Shown here one piece after another: positions 43,209-51,104 of a DNA stretch of 64,000 bases. The stretch covers positions 1,337,441 to 1,401,440 of the forward strand of contig NZ_OCMT01000002.1 of assembly GCF_900215335.1 (NCBI RefSeq). The letters run 5' to 3'. This DNA is from Pedobacter xixiisoli (lineage in GTDB: Bacteria > Bacteroidota > Bacteroidia > Sphingobacteriales > Sphingobacteriaceae). The notes under the pieces were generated by a model, which saw only the letters and a list, made by a program, of their open reading frames with translations, was not told the DNA's origin and searched no databases. A program made the translations under genes and the position numbers. Positions within the stretch are counted from its first letter, which is position 1; each line of letters begins with the position of its first letter.

Positions 43209-43844
43209 TCATTTCATTTTATCTAACATCAGTACCAAGGTCTCAAAAGCTTCCTCCAAAATGTTTCTATCTTCTGGTACGTGAAGGTGTGCACTTGCCA
43301 CATGGTCTAAGTGACCTTGCAATTTCAAACTGCACAAACCATGTACTAAAGCCCAAATATTTAAGGCTACATTATTTTCATTCAAGCCGTTAAAATAACC
43401 TTCAGCTTTGCAATCCAAAACAGTTTGTTGTAAAGCACCAAAAGCAAACTCCCCTTCCTCCCATTCGCAGCAATCTTTATCAGATATAAACTCCATAGGC
43501 TCTTTCATAATAAACATAAGCTGGTAAAAATCAGTATTTTGAATAGCAAAATTTATATAAATTCTACCCATAGCTTTTAGTCTTTCGAAGCCACTTTCTA
43601 CATGCTGTAATACCATAAACTGCTCACCTAATACCTTAAACCCTTCTTTGTGAAGTGTATAAGCAATATCGCTTTTATCTTTATAGTAAAGGTAGATCGT
43701 TGTAGGACTAAGCTTTATTTCGGCAGCAATCTTTCTAATTGATGTAGCTTCATATCCCTCTTTTAGGAAAAGCTTTTTAGCCGCTTCTAAAATCCTCAAT
43801 CTCACATCTTCAATCTGTTGTTGATCTTTTTCTTTTCTTCCCAT
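43209..43844 (-). CDS. TetR-family transcriptional regulator of the RND operon
   Basis: 211 residues. The N-terminal helix-turn-helix is clear: RLRILEAAKKLFLKEGYEATSIRKIAAEIKLSPTTIYLYYKDKSDI (residues about 12-57). The C-terminal domain (WHG-type, with FYQLMFIMKEPMEF) binds a ligand. It is the first gene of the efflux operon, an order that implies autorepression. A perfect 8-bp-arm palindrome (43867-43885) sits directly over its promoter and is the likely operator. Confidence 0.92.
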   Translation of the reverse strand: MGRKEKDQQQIEDVRLRILEAAKKLFLKEGYEATSIRKIAAEIKLSPTTIYLYYKDKSDIAYTLHKEGFKVLGEQFMVLQHVESGFERLKAMGRIYINFAIQNTDFYQLMFIMKEPMEFISDKDCCEWEEGEFAFGALQQTVLDCKAEGYFNGLNENNVALNIWALVHGLCSLKLQGHLDHVASAHLHVPEDRNILEEAFETLVLMLDKMK

Positions 43845-43860
43845 ATCGTATTGAATGATG

Positions 43861-43868
43861 CAAATATA
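43861..43868 (-). promoter_or_regulatory. -7 promoter element of the efflux operon
   Basis: On the minus strand TATATTTG fits TAnnTTTG, 16 bases upstream of the ATG at 43844. It overlaps the operator palindrome by two bases. Confidence 0.55.
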
Positions 43869-43885
43869 ATTAACACCGTTAATTA
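43867..43885. promoter_or_regulatory. Palindromic operator for the TetR-type regulator
   Basis: TAATTAACACCGTTAATTA: arms TAATTAAC and GTTAATTA around a 3-nt ACC centre, perfect over 8 bp. It lies just upstream of and touching the -7 element, a position where repressor binding blocks RNA polymerase. Confidence 0.65.
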
Positions 43886-44056
43886 AAAAAATATTTTTGC
43901 TAATAAATAAAATTGAAACTTGTTATCAATTCTTAAAAAGTCGATTTAAAAACTGTATCCGCATCTTTTTAATAAAAATTTTTCTCGTAAAAAATCTATT
44001 GAGCAACGAAATCTGACAACTACGACCTTTACAATAGTCATCAAATTTAAAAGCCT

Positions 44057-44064
44057 TATATTTG
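44057..44064 (+). promoter_or_regulatory. -7 promoter element for pruA
   Basis: TATATTTG fits TAnnTTTG exactly, 20 bases upstream of the ATG at 44085. Confidence 0.55.
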
Positions 44065-44084
44065 TTGCATTAACTACTTATTAT

Positions 44085-45719
44085 ATGCTTAAAGGATTTT
44101 TTAATGTTCCAGCTCCTATTAACGAGCCCATTTTGGGGTATGCACCAGGAAGCAAGGAAAGAGAACTACTAAAAGCGGCCTTAGCCGAAGGGAGGTCAAA
44201 AGTAATTGACATCCCAATGTACATTGGAAATAAAGAGGTTTTCACCGATGACAAAGGAAAAATCACTCCTCCACATGACCATCAACACCTTTTAGCTACC
44301 TACAGCAAGGGTACAAAATCACATGTACAGCAAGCAATTGATGCAGCGTTAGCAGCAAAAACTGATTGGGAAAACTTAGCTTGGGAACAAAGAGCCGCTA
44401 TCTTTTTGAAGGCCGCAGATTTAATTGCTGGGCCATACAGATATAAATTGAACGCAGCGACCATGCTTGGTCAAAGTAAAAATGCTTTTCAGGCAGAAAT
44501 TGATGCAGCTTGTGAATTTATAGATTTCTTGCGCTTCAATGTAAGTTACATGACTGAAATCTACAAGCAACAACCGCCAGTTTCTCCTCGTGGAAATTGG
44601 AATAGAGTAGAGCAACGTCCATTGGAAGGTTTTGTATTTGCCTTAACTCCCTTCAACTTTACAGCTATTGCAGGTAACTTACCTTCTTGTGTGGCCATGA
44701 TGGGTAACGTTGTTGTTTGGAAACCAGCAGATACACAAATTTATGCTGCAAACTTGATTATGCAGATCTTTAAAGAGGCGGGCTTGCCTGATGGTGTAAT
44801 CAACCTTATTTACGGTCATGGACCAGATATCGGTGATGTGATCTTTTCTCACCCTGATTTTGCAGGTATCCACTTTACGGGATCAACAGCGGTATTCCAA
44901 GAAATCTGGAAAACAATTGGTACAAATATCTTCAAATACAAAACCTACCCTCGTATTGTTGGCGAAACAGGCGGTAAAGATTTCATCTTAGTTCATGGTT
45001 CTGCCGATGCACAAGTATCGAGCACAGCAATTTTAAGAGGAGCTTTTGAGTATCAAGGTCAAAAATGTTCAGCAGCTTCTAGAGTTTACGTTGCAAAAAG
45101 CAAATGGGCTGATATCAAAGAATTGCTATTGAGAGATTTGGCTACGTTAAAAATGGGGCCGACTGAAGATTTCAGTAATTTTATTAATGCGGTAATTGAC
45201 GAGAGATCTTTTGATAAACTAGCCAAATACATCGACCAAGCTAAAAAAGACAAAGGTGTAGAAATTATTGCAGGTGGAAACTACGATAAGAGCAAAGGTT
45301 ATTTCATTGAACCTACTGTTTTAGTAGTAGATGATCCAAAATACACCACGATGTGCGAAGAGCTTTTTGGCCCAGTGTTAACTGTATTTGTTTATGACGA
45401 CAAAGATTTCGACAAAACTTTAGAAATCATTGATAGCACTTCTATCTACGCTTTAACGGGAGCAGTAATCGCTCAAGATCGTTATGCCATTGATAAAGCT
45501 ACTACTCGCTTACGCAATGCCGCTGGAAACTTTTACATTAATGATAAATGTACTGGAGCAGTAGTTGGCCAACAACCATTTGGCGGCGCTAGAGGTAGTG
45601 GAACAAATGATAAAGCTGGATCGATGATCAACTTATTACGTTGGGTTTCTCCACGTACCATCAAAGAAACTTTTGATCCACCAAAAGATTATACTTATCC
45701 GTTTTTAGCAAACGACTAA
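44085..45719 (+). CDS. pruA: L-glutamate gamma-semialdehyde dehydrogenase (1-pyrroline-5-carboxylate dehydrogenase)
   Basis: 544 residues, the single-domain P5CDH length. ALDH motifs: FTGSTAVFQEIW, catalytic Glu in VGETGGKDF, catalytic Cys in YQGQKCSAASRVYV, and EELFGPVLTVFVY. The specific segment NFTAIAGNLPSCVAMMGNVVVWKPADTQIY is that of the P5CDH subfamily. It oxidises glutamate semialdehyde to glutamate, the second step of proline catabolism, using NAD+. It is single-domain: no proline dehydrogenase domain is fused. The amino-acid permease gene follows 140 bp downstream behind a terminator. Confidence 0.95.
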   Translation: MLKGFFNVPAPINEPILGYAPGSKERELLKAALAEGRSKVIDIPMYIGNKEVFTDDKGKITPPHDHQHLLATYSKGTKSHVQQAIDAALAAKTDWENLAWEQRAAIFLKAADLIAGPYRYKLNAATMLGQSKNAFQAEIDAACEFIDFLRFNVSYMTEIYKQQPPVSPRGNWNRVEQRPLEGFVFALTPFNFTAIAGNLPSCVAMMGNVVVWKPADTQIYAANLIMQIFKEAGLPDGVINLIYGHGPDIGDVIFSHPDFAGIHFTGSTAVFQEIWKTIGTNIFKYKTYPRIVGETGGKDFILVHGSADAQVSSTAILRGAFEYQGQKCSAASRVYVAKSKWADIKELLLRDLATLKMGPTEDFSNFINAVIDERSFDKLAKYIDQAKKDKGVEIIAGGNYDKSKGYFIEPTVLVVDDPKYTTMCEELFGPVLTVFVYDDKDFDKTLEIIDSTSIYALTGAVIAQDRYAIDKATTRLRNAAGNFYINDKCTGAVVGQQPFGGARGSGTNDKAGSMINLLRWVSPRTIKETFDPPKDYTYPFLAND

Positions 45720-45778
45720 TCACGGCTTTACAATAAACAGCAAATTTAATTTGCCAATTATTAAATGCATTGCAACAG

Positions 45779-45801
45779 AAAGCCCCAACATATGGGGCTT
45801 T
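45779..45801 (+). terminator. Terminator after pruA
   Basis: Stem AAAGCCCCA / TGGGGCTTT with a 5-nt loop and outer AACAG/CTGTT pairing. The T run is short. Confidence 0.65.
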
Positions 45802-45859
45802 GCTGTTCAAAAGACTATTTTAACGACTCAAACATCACATCTTCAAAACGTAATTTATT

Positions 45860-47269
45860 TTGGAAAATACGGATAACAAAAACGATTTAAAAAGAGGTTT
45901 ACAAAACAGACATATACAGTTAATTGCATTAGGTGGTGCAATAGGTACTGGTCTATTTTTGGGCATTGGTCCAGCGGCAGTTTTAGCCGGACCATCTGTT
46001 ATTTTAGGCTATGCTATTGCAGGTTTCATTGCATTCTTCATTATGCGCCAGCTTGGCGAAATGGTAGTGCAAGAACCTGTTTCGGGCAGTTTTAGTCATT
46101 TTGCATACAAATATTGGGGACCTTTCCCTGGTTTTGCATCTGGCTGGAACTACTGGATGCTTTACATATTGGTAAGCATGTCTGAGCTGACAGCTATCGG
46201 TATCTACGTCCAGTTTTGGTGGCCCGAAATACCCCTTTGGGCTTCTAGCGCTTTCTTTTTTGTCATCATAAACATGCTAAATCTCGCCTCAGTAAAGGTT
46301 TATGGCGAAGCAGAGTTTTGGTTTTCAATTGTAAAGGTAGTGGCTATTATCGCGATGATTTTGTTTGGAAGCTACCTTCTACTTAGCGGCACTGGCGGAG
46401 AGCAAGCAACTGTTAAGAACCTTTGGAACGACGGCGGTTTCTTTCCAAAAGGTTGGCTTAGTGGCAATGGAAGTGGTGGCTATGAAGGGCTTTTAGCAGC
46501 GATGGCGCTCATTATGTTCTCTTTTGGAGGATTAGAGCTTGTAGGTATTACCGCTGCAGAAGCTGAAAATCCAGAGAGAAACATACCAAAAGCCACCAAC
46601 CAAGTAATATATAGGATTTTAATTTTTTACGTCGGTGCACTGATCATTTTATTTTCTTTATCTCCATGGAAAAACATTACCGACGGCAGCAGTCCATTTG
46701 TAATGGTTTTTGAAAGGCTAAATGGCTTTCAATTTGACGTTTTCGGGCATACCATCAATTTCACAAAGCTAATTGCCAACGTGCTGAATGTTATTGTACT
46801 TACTGCAGCCCTTTCTGTGTATAACAGCAGTGTTTATAGTAACAGTCGTATGCTTTACGGATTGGCCCAGCAAGGCAATGCTCCGAAATTCCTGTCAAAA
46901 CTTAATAAAAACTATGTACCAGTGATGGCTATTTTAGTTTCTGCATTATTTGCTGCCATTTGTATCGTTATCAACAAGCTTATCCCAGAACAAGCACTAA
47001 GTATATTGATGTCCTTAGTGGTATCTTCTCTTGTGATCAATTGGTTAATGATTAGCTACACGCATATCAAATTCAGGAAAGCTCATCAGCTCGAAAAAAC
47101 GAAATTTCCTTCGTTCTTATATCCTATTAGCAATTACATCTGCTTGTTATTCTTGGCGGGGATATTAATTGTGATGTGGCTTACCGGGCTAAAAATGTCA
47201 GTCGAACTAATTCCGATATGGTTATTATTTTTATACGGATGTTATTACTTAGTGCAACGTAGCAAATAA
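45860..47269 (+). CDS. Amino acid permease (APC superfamily, AAT family)
   Basis: 469 residues with about 12 membrane helices. The N-terminal LKRGLQNRHIQLIALGGAIGTGLFLGIG is the amino acid:proton symporter signature of the AAT family (PheP, AroP, GabP, ProY relatives). Substrate unknown; placement after pruA suggests a role with proline or glutamate-family amino acids, by inference only. The start is a TTG at 45860: a stop (TAA) lies three codons upstream and no ATG fits before the conserved N-terminus. TTG is rare and may reduce translation. Confidence 0.88.
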   Translation: MENTDNKNDLKRGLQNRHIQLIALGGAIGTGLFLGIGPAAVLAGPSVILGYAIAGFIAFFIMRQLGEMVVQEPVSGSFSHFAYKYWGPFPGFASGWNYWMLYILVSMSELTAIGIYVQFWWPEIPLWASSAFFFVIINMLNLASVKVYGEAEFWFSIVKVVAIIAMILFGSYLLLSGTGGEQATVKNLWNDGGFFPKGWLSGNGSGGYEGLLAAMALIMFSFGGLELVGITAAEAENPERNIPKATNQVIYRILIFYVGALIILFSLSPWKNITDGSSPFVMVFERLNGFQFDVFGHTINFTKLIANVLNVIVLTAALSVYNSSVYSNSRMLYGLAQQGNAPKFLSKLNKNYVPVMAILVSALFAAICIVINKLIPEQALSILMSLVVSSLVINWLMISYTHIKFRKAHQLEKTKFPSFLYPISNYICLLFLAGILIVMWLTGLKMSVELIPIWLLFLYGCYYLVQRSK

Positions 47270-47292
47270 AGAAGCTATTTTTCTTTACATAA

Positions 47293-47322
47293 AAAAGGGT
47301 GTCCAAACCCAGACACCCTTTT
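47293..47322. terminator. Bidirectional terminator between permease and first carbonic anhydrase
   Basis: Eleven-base perfect arms AAAAGGGTGTC / GACACCCTTTT with an 8-nt loop; T runs on both strands. Part of a tract duplicated at 48190-48252. Confidence 0.85.
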
Positions 47323-47347
47323 CAACTTATATACATAAACCTACAAA

Positions 47348-48001
47348 CTATTCTGTTTCCATCTTAAAAAGTTCAGGAACATCTTCAACGCTAGAAGCGT
47401 TAGTTTCTAAATCTTTAATCAACCCTGTTTTTAAACTATAAACCCAAGCATGAACTCCTAATTCTTGTCCGCTAGCCCAAGCATTTTGCACAATTGATGT
47501 ACTCATTACATTCTTAGCTCCTTGGATAGCATTTAATTCTACCATTCTATCGAATTTTTGCTGTGGATCTTGAATAGATTTAACTTCATTTTCATTTGCG
47601 TGGTAAACATCCTTGATATTCCTTAACCAGTTATCAATTAAACCTACTTGTTTATTTCCCATTGCAGCATTTACACCACCACAACCGTAATGACCACAAA
47701 CGATGATATGCTTAATTTTCAACACGTTTACCGAGTAATCTAACACACTTAACAAACTCATATCAGTATGAGTAACTACATTAGCAATATTACGATGTAC
47801 GAAAATATCACCAGGCATGGTATTGGTAATTTGGTTAGCTGGTACACGACTGTCAGAGCATCCAATCCATAAAATTGGAGGTGTCTGACCCGCCGCTAAC
47901 TCATCAAAAAAAGTAGGATCTACCTTTAACGTTTCAGCAACCCACATCTTGTTTCCTTCTAATAAACTTTCGTAAGTGATTTTATCTTGATTTGATGACA
48001 T
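47348..48001 (-). CDS. Beta-carbonic anhydrase 1
   Basis: 217 residues from the ATG at 48001 (MSSNQDKITYESLLEGNKMW). Zinc ligands of the beta class: Cys-48 and Asp-50/Arg-52 in IGCSDSR, His-104 and Cys-107 in CGHYGCGG. It interconverts CO2 and bicarbonate in the cytoplasm. The sequence resembles the E. coli Can-like branch (long N-terminal arm). It is separate from the second carbonic anhydrase gene by 274 bp containing a duplicated terminator. A longer frame upstream to 48049 is not supported. Confidence 0.93.
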   Translation of the reverse strand: MSSNQDKITYESLLEGNKMWVAETLKVDPTFFDELAAGQTPPILWIGCSDSRVPANQITNTMPGDIFVHRNIANVVTHTDMSLLSVLDYSVNVLKIKHIIVCGHYGCGGVNAAMGNKQVGLIDNWLRNIKDVYHANENEVKSIQDPQQKFDRMVELNAIQGAKNVMSTSIVQNAWASGQELGVHAWVYSLKTGLIKDLETNASSVEDVPELFKMETE

Positions 48002-48189
48002 ATTATTAAATTTTATTTCGTTCGGTAATCTTTGAGTAACAGTATACATTACAATGATAAATATTTTTATCAGACTGAAGATATTAGCATTAACACTTCT
48101 GTTTTATGCTTCGAAAATAATAGTGCAAGCTCGAAGACCAACTTGTTACGTTAAGCGTTACCACGCACTAAACGATGAACAATTTTTGC

Positions 48190-48252
48190 AAAAAAAAGGG
48201 TGCCCAAACGCAGGCACCCTTTCCAACTTATATACTACTAAACCTACAACTA
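48190..48252. repeat. Second copy of the carbonic anhydrase downstream tract
   Basis: Aligns with 47291-47351: both have the hairpin, then CAACTTATATAC, then AAACCTACAA and CTATT. In the first copy the tract runs into the TAG stop of carbonic anhydrase 1. The second copy, 24 bases beyond carbonic anhydrase 2, looks like a leftover of the same 3' end. Confidence 0.65.
48195..48222 (-). terminator. Terminator after the second carbonic anhydrase gene
   Basis: Ten-base perfect arms AAAGGGTGCC / GGCACCCTTT with an 8-nt loop and a run of seven T on the minus strand. Confidence 0.8.
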
Positions 48253-48275
48253 TTATTATCTAATATGGTATTAAA

Positions 48276-48911
48276 CTATAACCAGCTTACAACACCAGTT
48301 TCTACATTATAGTTAGCACCTACTATTTTTATTTTACCATCTTTTTCCATTTGGTTTAAAGTGGTGCTTTGATTACGGATATCTTCTATAGTTTGTTTAA
48401 CATTTTGTACGTTCAACCTTTCTAGCAAATCATCATTTTTAGACGAACGTTCCTCGCCTTCATTAATAACTCCCTCAATAATTGGATTAAAATGATCGAC
48501 TAAATGGGTCAAATTATCCATTCCCATACCTCGAATTGCTTCTGCATCTAGTCCACCTTTTAAAGCACCACATTTTGAGTGACCTAAGACAACGATCAAT
48601 TTAGATCCTGCAACGTTACAACCAAATTCCATAGAACCCAAAATATCTTTATTAGCAAAATTTCCAGCTATCCTTACACTAAAAATATCTCCTAATCCTT
48701 GGTCAAAGATCAATTCTGCAGAAGTACGGCTATCAATACAGCTTAAGATCACAGCGAATGGCCACTGTCCCGCCCTAGTATCATTCACTTGCGCTAGTAA
48801 ATCTCTGTTGGCTTTTAAATTTTGAACAAATCTTTGATTACCTTCTTTTAATATTTCAAATGCCCTTTCAGGAGTAATTGTAGCTTGTGTTTCTAAAGTA
48901 TGTGCTTTCAT
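48276..48911 (-). CDS. Beta-carbonic anhydrase 2
   Basis: 211 residues. Zinc-site residues Cys-58, Asp-60 and Arg-62 in LSCIDSR, and His-111 and Cys-114 in LGHSKCGAL. It differs strongly from carbonic anhydrase 1 and belongs to the branch often found beside SulP transporters. Its ATG lies 4 bp after the SulP stop, so the two are one operon. Inferred role: hydrating or dehydrating inorganic carbon delivered by the transporter. Cytoplasmic, no signal peptide. Confidence 0.93.
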   Translation of the reverse strand: MKAHTLETQATITPERAFEILKEGNQRFVQNLKANRDLLAQVNDTRAGQWPFAVILSCIDSRTSAELIFDQGLGDIFSVRIAGNFANKDILGSMEFGCNVAGSKLIVVLGHSKCGALKGGLDAEAIRGMGMDNLTHLVDHFNPIIEGVINEGEERSSKNDDLLERLNVQNVKQTIEDIRNQSTTLNQMEKDGKIKIVGANYNVETGVVSWL

Positions 48912-48915
48912 TGTT

Positions 48916-50514
48916 TTAATTTTGATTGATAATTTTTGTGTTAATTTTTGGAACCGAGTAACTTTTTTTGATATTCTCTAAGCTAACTATGATACCTTTT
49001 GTATAGGCATTATGCTTATAATTGTGAATTGCTTCCAATACATCTGGATCGATATATCTAGAATTACTTCCATCAATAACCACATTAGTTTCATTAGGAA
49101 TATCCATCAACAACACCTGAATCGAAGCTTTGTTTAGGAACGATACTTCTTCGGCGAGTTTGATTCTGATGTTCTTTTTATTTCCTTCTTCTTGTACTCG
49201 GTAAAAGAAGGGATTGCGCATATTGGTTCTTAACAAGTAGAAAATAGATACAGCCATACCAATTCCAACTCCTTTTAATAAATCGATACCAACAACGCCT
49301 ATAATAGTAACCACAAACGGAATAAACTGATCCCAACCTTTGTGATACATGTGCTTAAACAAAGCTATTCTTGCTAATTTGTATCCAGTTACCAATAAAA
49401 TTGCCGCTAAACATGATAACGGAATCATATTGATTAAAGAAGGAATACACAATAACGATACTAATAAAAGTAAACCGTGTGTGATTGCCGACACTTTGGT
49501 ACGGCCACCAGCATTTACGTTAGCAGAACTACGTACAATTACAGCTGTCATAGGTAAACCACCTAACATACCACTGGTAACGTTACCTATACCTTGTGCA
49601 ATTAGCTCTCTGTTTGTTGGCGATACTCTTTTTAACGGATCGATTTTATCTACCGCTTCAAGGCTCAACAATGTCTCCAAACTAGCAACAACTGCAATAG
49701 TTAAGGCCACAACCAATACTTTAGAATCAAAGATCATAGAAAAATCTGGCATGGTAAACAAACCAAAAAACTCTGCAGCACTATTCACCACTGGAATAGT
49801 TACCATTTGATTTTCTCTTAAAGCACTTGAAGAACCGTTAAATACAATTGCACCAACAATACCAATAGCAACAACCACTAAAGGAGCTGGCACAACATTT
49901 ATTTTCTTGAGTTTAGGCCAAAGCACTAAAACAAGTACAGAAATTAAACTAATAGCGATAGCAGCAACACTAAAATGCTGAAGTGCATTTCCTAAAGCAG
50001 AAAAGGTGTTCTCGCCATCCTTTTGAAAGAAGCTTTCGTCTCCGAAGAAGTCGCTATCTACACCTAAAGCATGTGGCAATTGTTTCATGATTAATAAAAT
50101 ACCAATACCTGCCAACATACCTTCAATTACACTCGAAGGAAAATAGTTGCCAATGGTACCAGCCTTGATTAAACCTAAAACCAGTTGGAAAACACCGGCT
50201 AAAACTACAGCCATTAAAAAGGCTTGGTAGCTACCTAAACTAGTAATTGCAGCTAGTACAATAGTGGTTAAACCCGCTGCCGGACCACTTACACTTAACT
50301 GAGAACCACTGATAGAGGCTACCACCACACCGCCAATGATTCCAGTAAGCAGACCTGCAAATAGAGGAGCACCCGAAGCCAAAGCAATACCCAAACACAG
50401 TGGCAATGCCACTAAAAACACCACGATACTTGCTGGCAAATCGGCTTTTAAGTTCCTTTTTTGCAAATATTTACCGATTCCGCTTCCCATCGAAGCCGAA
50501 TTTGAATTTTTCAT
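48916..50514 (-). CDS. SulP family anion transporter (probable bicarbonate transporter)
   Basis: 532 residues. SulP core: KADLPASIVVFLVALPLCLG, GLLTGIIGGVVVASISGSQL, VSGPAAGLTTIV, and about 10-12 hydrophobic spans. The C-terminal STAS domain is present but short (about residues 445-530). SulP members move sulfate, bicarbonate, oxalate or chloride; the immediate downstream carbonic anhydrase gene makes bicarbonate the best guess, as in cyanobacterial BicA and bacterial SulP-carbonic anhydrase fusions. This is inference from context. Confidence 0.9.
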   Translation of the reverse strand: MKNSNSASMGSGIGKYLQKRNLKADLPASIVVFLVALPLCLGIALASGAPLFAGLLTGIIGGVVVASISGSQLSVSGPAAGLTTIVLAAITSLGSYQAFLMAVVLAGVFQLVLGLIKAGTIGNYFPSSVIEGMLAGIGILLIMKQLPHALGVDSDFFGDESFFQKDGENTFSALGNALQHFSVAAIAISLISVLVLVLWPKLKKINVVPAPLVVVAIGIVGAIVFNGSSSALRENQMVTIPVVNSAAEFFGLFTMPDFSMIFDSKVLVVALTIAVVASLETLLSLEAVDKIDPLKRVSPTNRELIAQGIGNVTSGMLGGLPMTAVIVRSSANVNAGGRTKVSAITHGLLLLVSLLCIPSLINMIPLSCLAAILLVTGYKLARIALFKHMYHKGWDQFIPFVVTIIGVVGIDLLKGVGIGMAVSIFYLLRTNMRNPFFYRVQEEGNKKNIRIKLAEEVSFLNKASIQVLLMDIPNETNVVIDGSNSRYIDPDVLEAIHNYKHNAYTKGIIVSLENIKKSYSVPKINTKIINQN

Positions 50515-50592
50515 AAAGAATTATATTAATTTCTAAGGTTATTATAAGAGTTTAGCTCCACAAAAGTATGTGGTGCTAATGATTACATTAAC

Positions 50593-50931
50593 TTATGAGA
50601 AATTAGGAGGCGGTGTTGGAACCGAAGGATGGTGTGGATCGACGTAACGTCGAGAGTGTTCAATAAAGCTATTAGGAACACCACAATCTAGATCGAGATA
50701 TACGTAGTTAAGGTCATATTTTGGGAGAACCAATTTATAATCTACAAACTTAGCGCTCGATTTTCCTTTATCTTCCGAAGTATTTTCATTTTCTAATTGC
50801 ATAATTACAGAAACCATAAATTCATCATCGCAGTGCGATAAAAATACAGGCGCACCAGAAATGATCATTTTTGAGACAAAGATGCTCATAAATGTGACCA
50901 TGATTAGTAACTTGTATTTTCTTAGATTCAT
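50593..50931 (-). CDS. Small membrane-anchored or secreted protein upstream of SulP
   Basis: 112 residues. A hydrophobic N-terminal stretch (residues about 8-30, KLLIMVTFMSIFVSKMIISG) could be a signal anchor or signal peptide; a lone CDDE follows. The C-terminus RRYVDPHHPSVPTPPPNFS is proline- and histidine-rich and could bind metal or a partner. I do not recognise a family. It lies 78 bp upstream of the SulP gene on the same strand and is divergent from the porin gene, with which it shares the palindrome at 50988-51009. Its role is unknown; association with anion or carbonate uptake is inference. Confidence 0.6.
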   Translation of the reverse strand: MNLRKYKLLIMVTFMSIFVSKMIISGAPVFLSHCDDEFMVSVIMQLENENTSEDKGKSSAKFVDYKLVLPKYDLNYVYLDLDCGVPNSFIEHSRRYVDPHHPSVPTPPPNFS

Positions 50932-50987
50932 AAATTTCTAATGCAATTCTAATTCTTTCAAAGAAATCCCGAATTAATTTAAAATCA

Positions 50988-51009
50988 AAATATATTACGT
51001 AATATATTT
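50988..51009. promoter_or_regulatory. 22-bp perfect palindrome in the divergent promoter region
   Basis: Core TATATTACGTAATATA (50991-51006), extended by AAA/TTT on both sides. It overlaps the -7 element of the porin gene and lies about 57 bp from the ATG of the small protein. A shared operator is the likely reading, though AT-rich palindromes can occur by chance. Confidence 0.45.
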
Positions 51010-51010
51010 G
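51003..51010 (+). promoter_or_regulatory. -7 promoter element for the porin gene
   Basis: TATATTTG fits TAnnTTTG exactly and overlaps the right half of the palindrome. The leader to the ATG at 51105 would be about 90 nt. Confidence 0.5.
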
Positions 51011-51104
51011 TAATATAAGAATAATGTTACGGTGATCTCGAAATTATTAGGCATTTTCAAACTTTTATTTCAATATAAGTATTTCAATCTATTTTGTAAA
51101 CCCA

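Larger units (their letters stand above)
43845..44056. other. Divergent intergenic region, tetR-type gene and pruA
   Basis: Carries the promoter and operator of the efflux operon on the minus strand (43861-43885) and is otherwise very AT-rich without a coding frame. Confidence 0.55.

Noticed and set aside
48054..48263. 69-codon plus-strand frame between the carbonic anhydrase genes
   Set aside because: It runs through a terminator hairpin and a duplicated non-coding tract; not coding.
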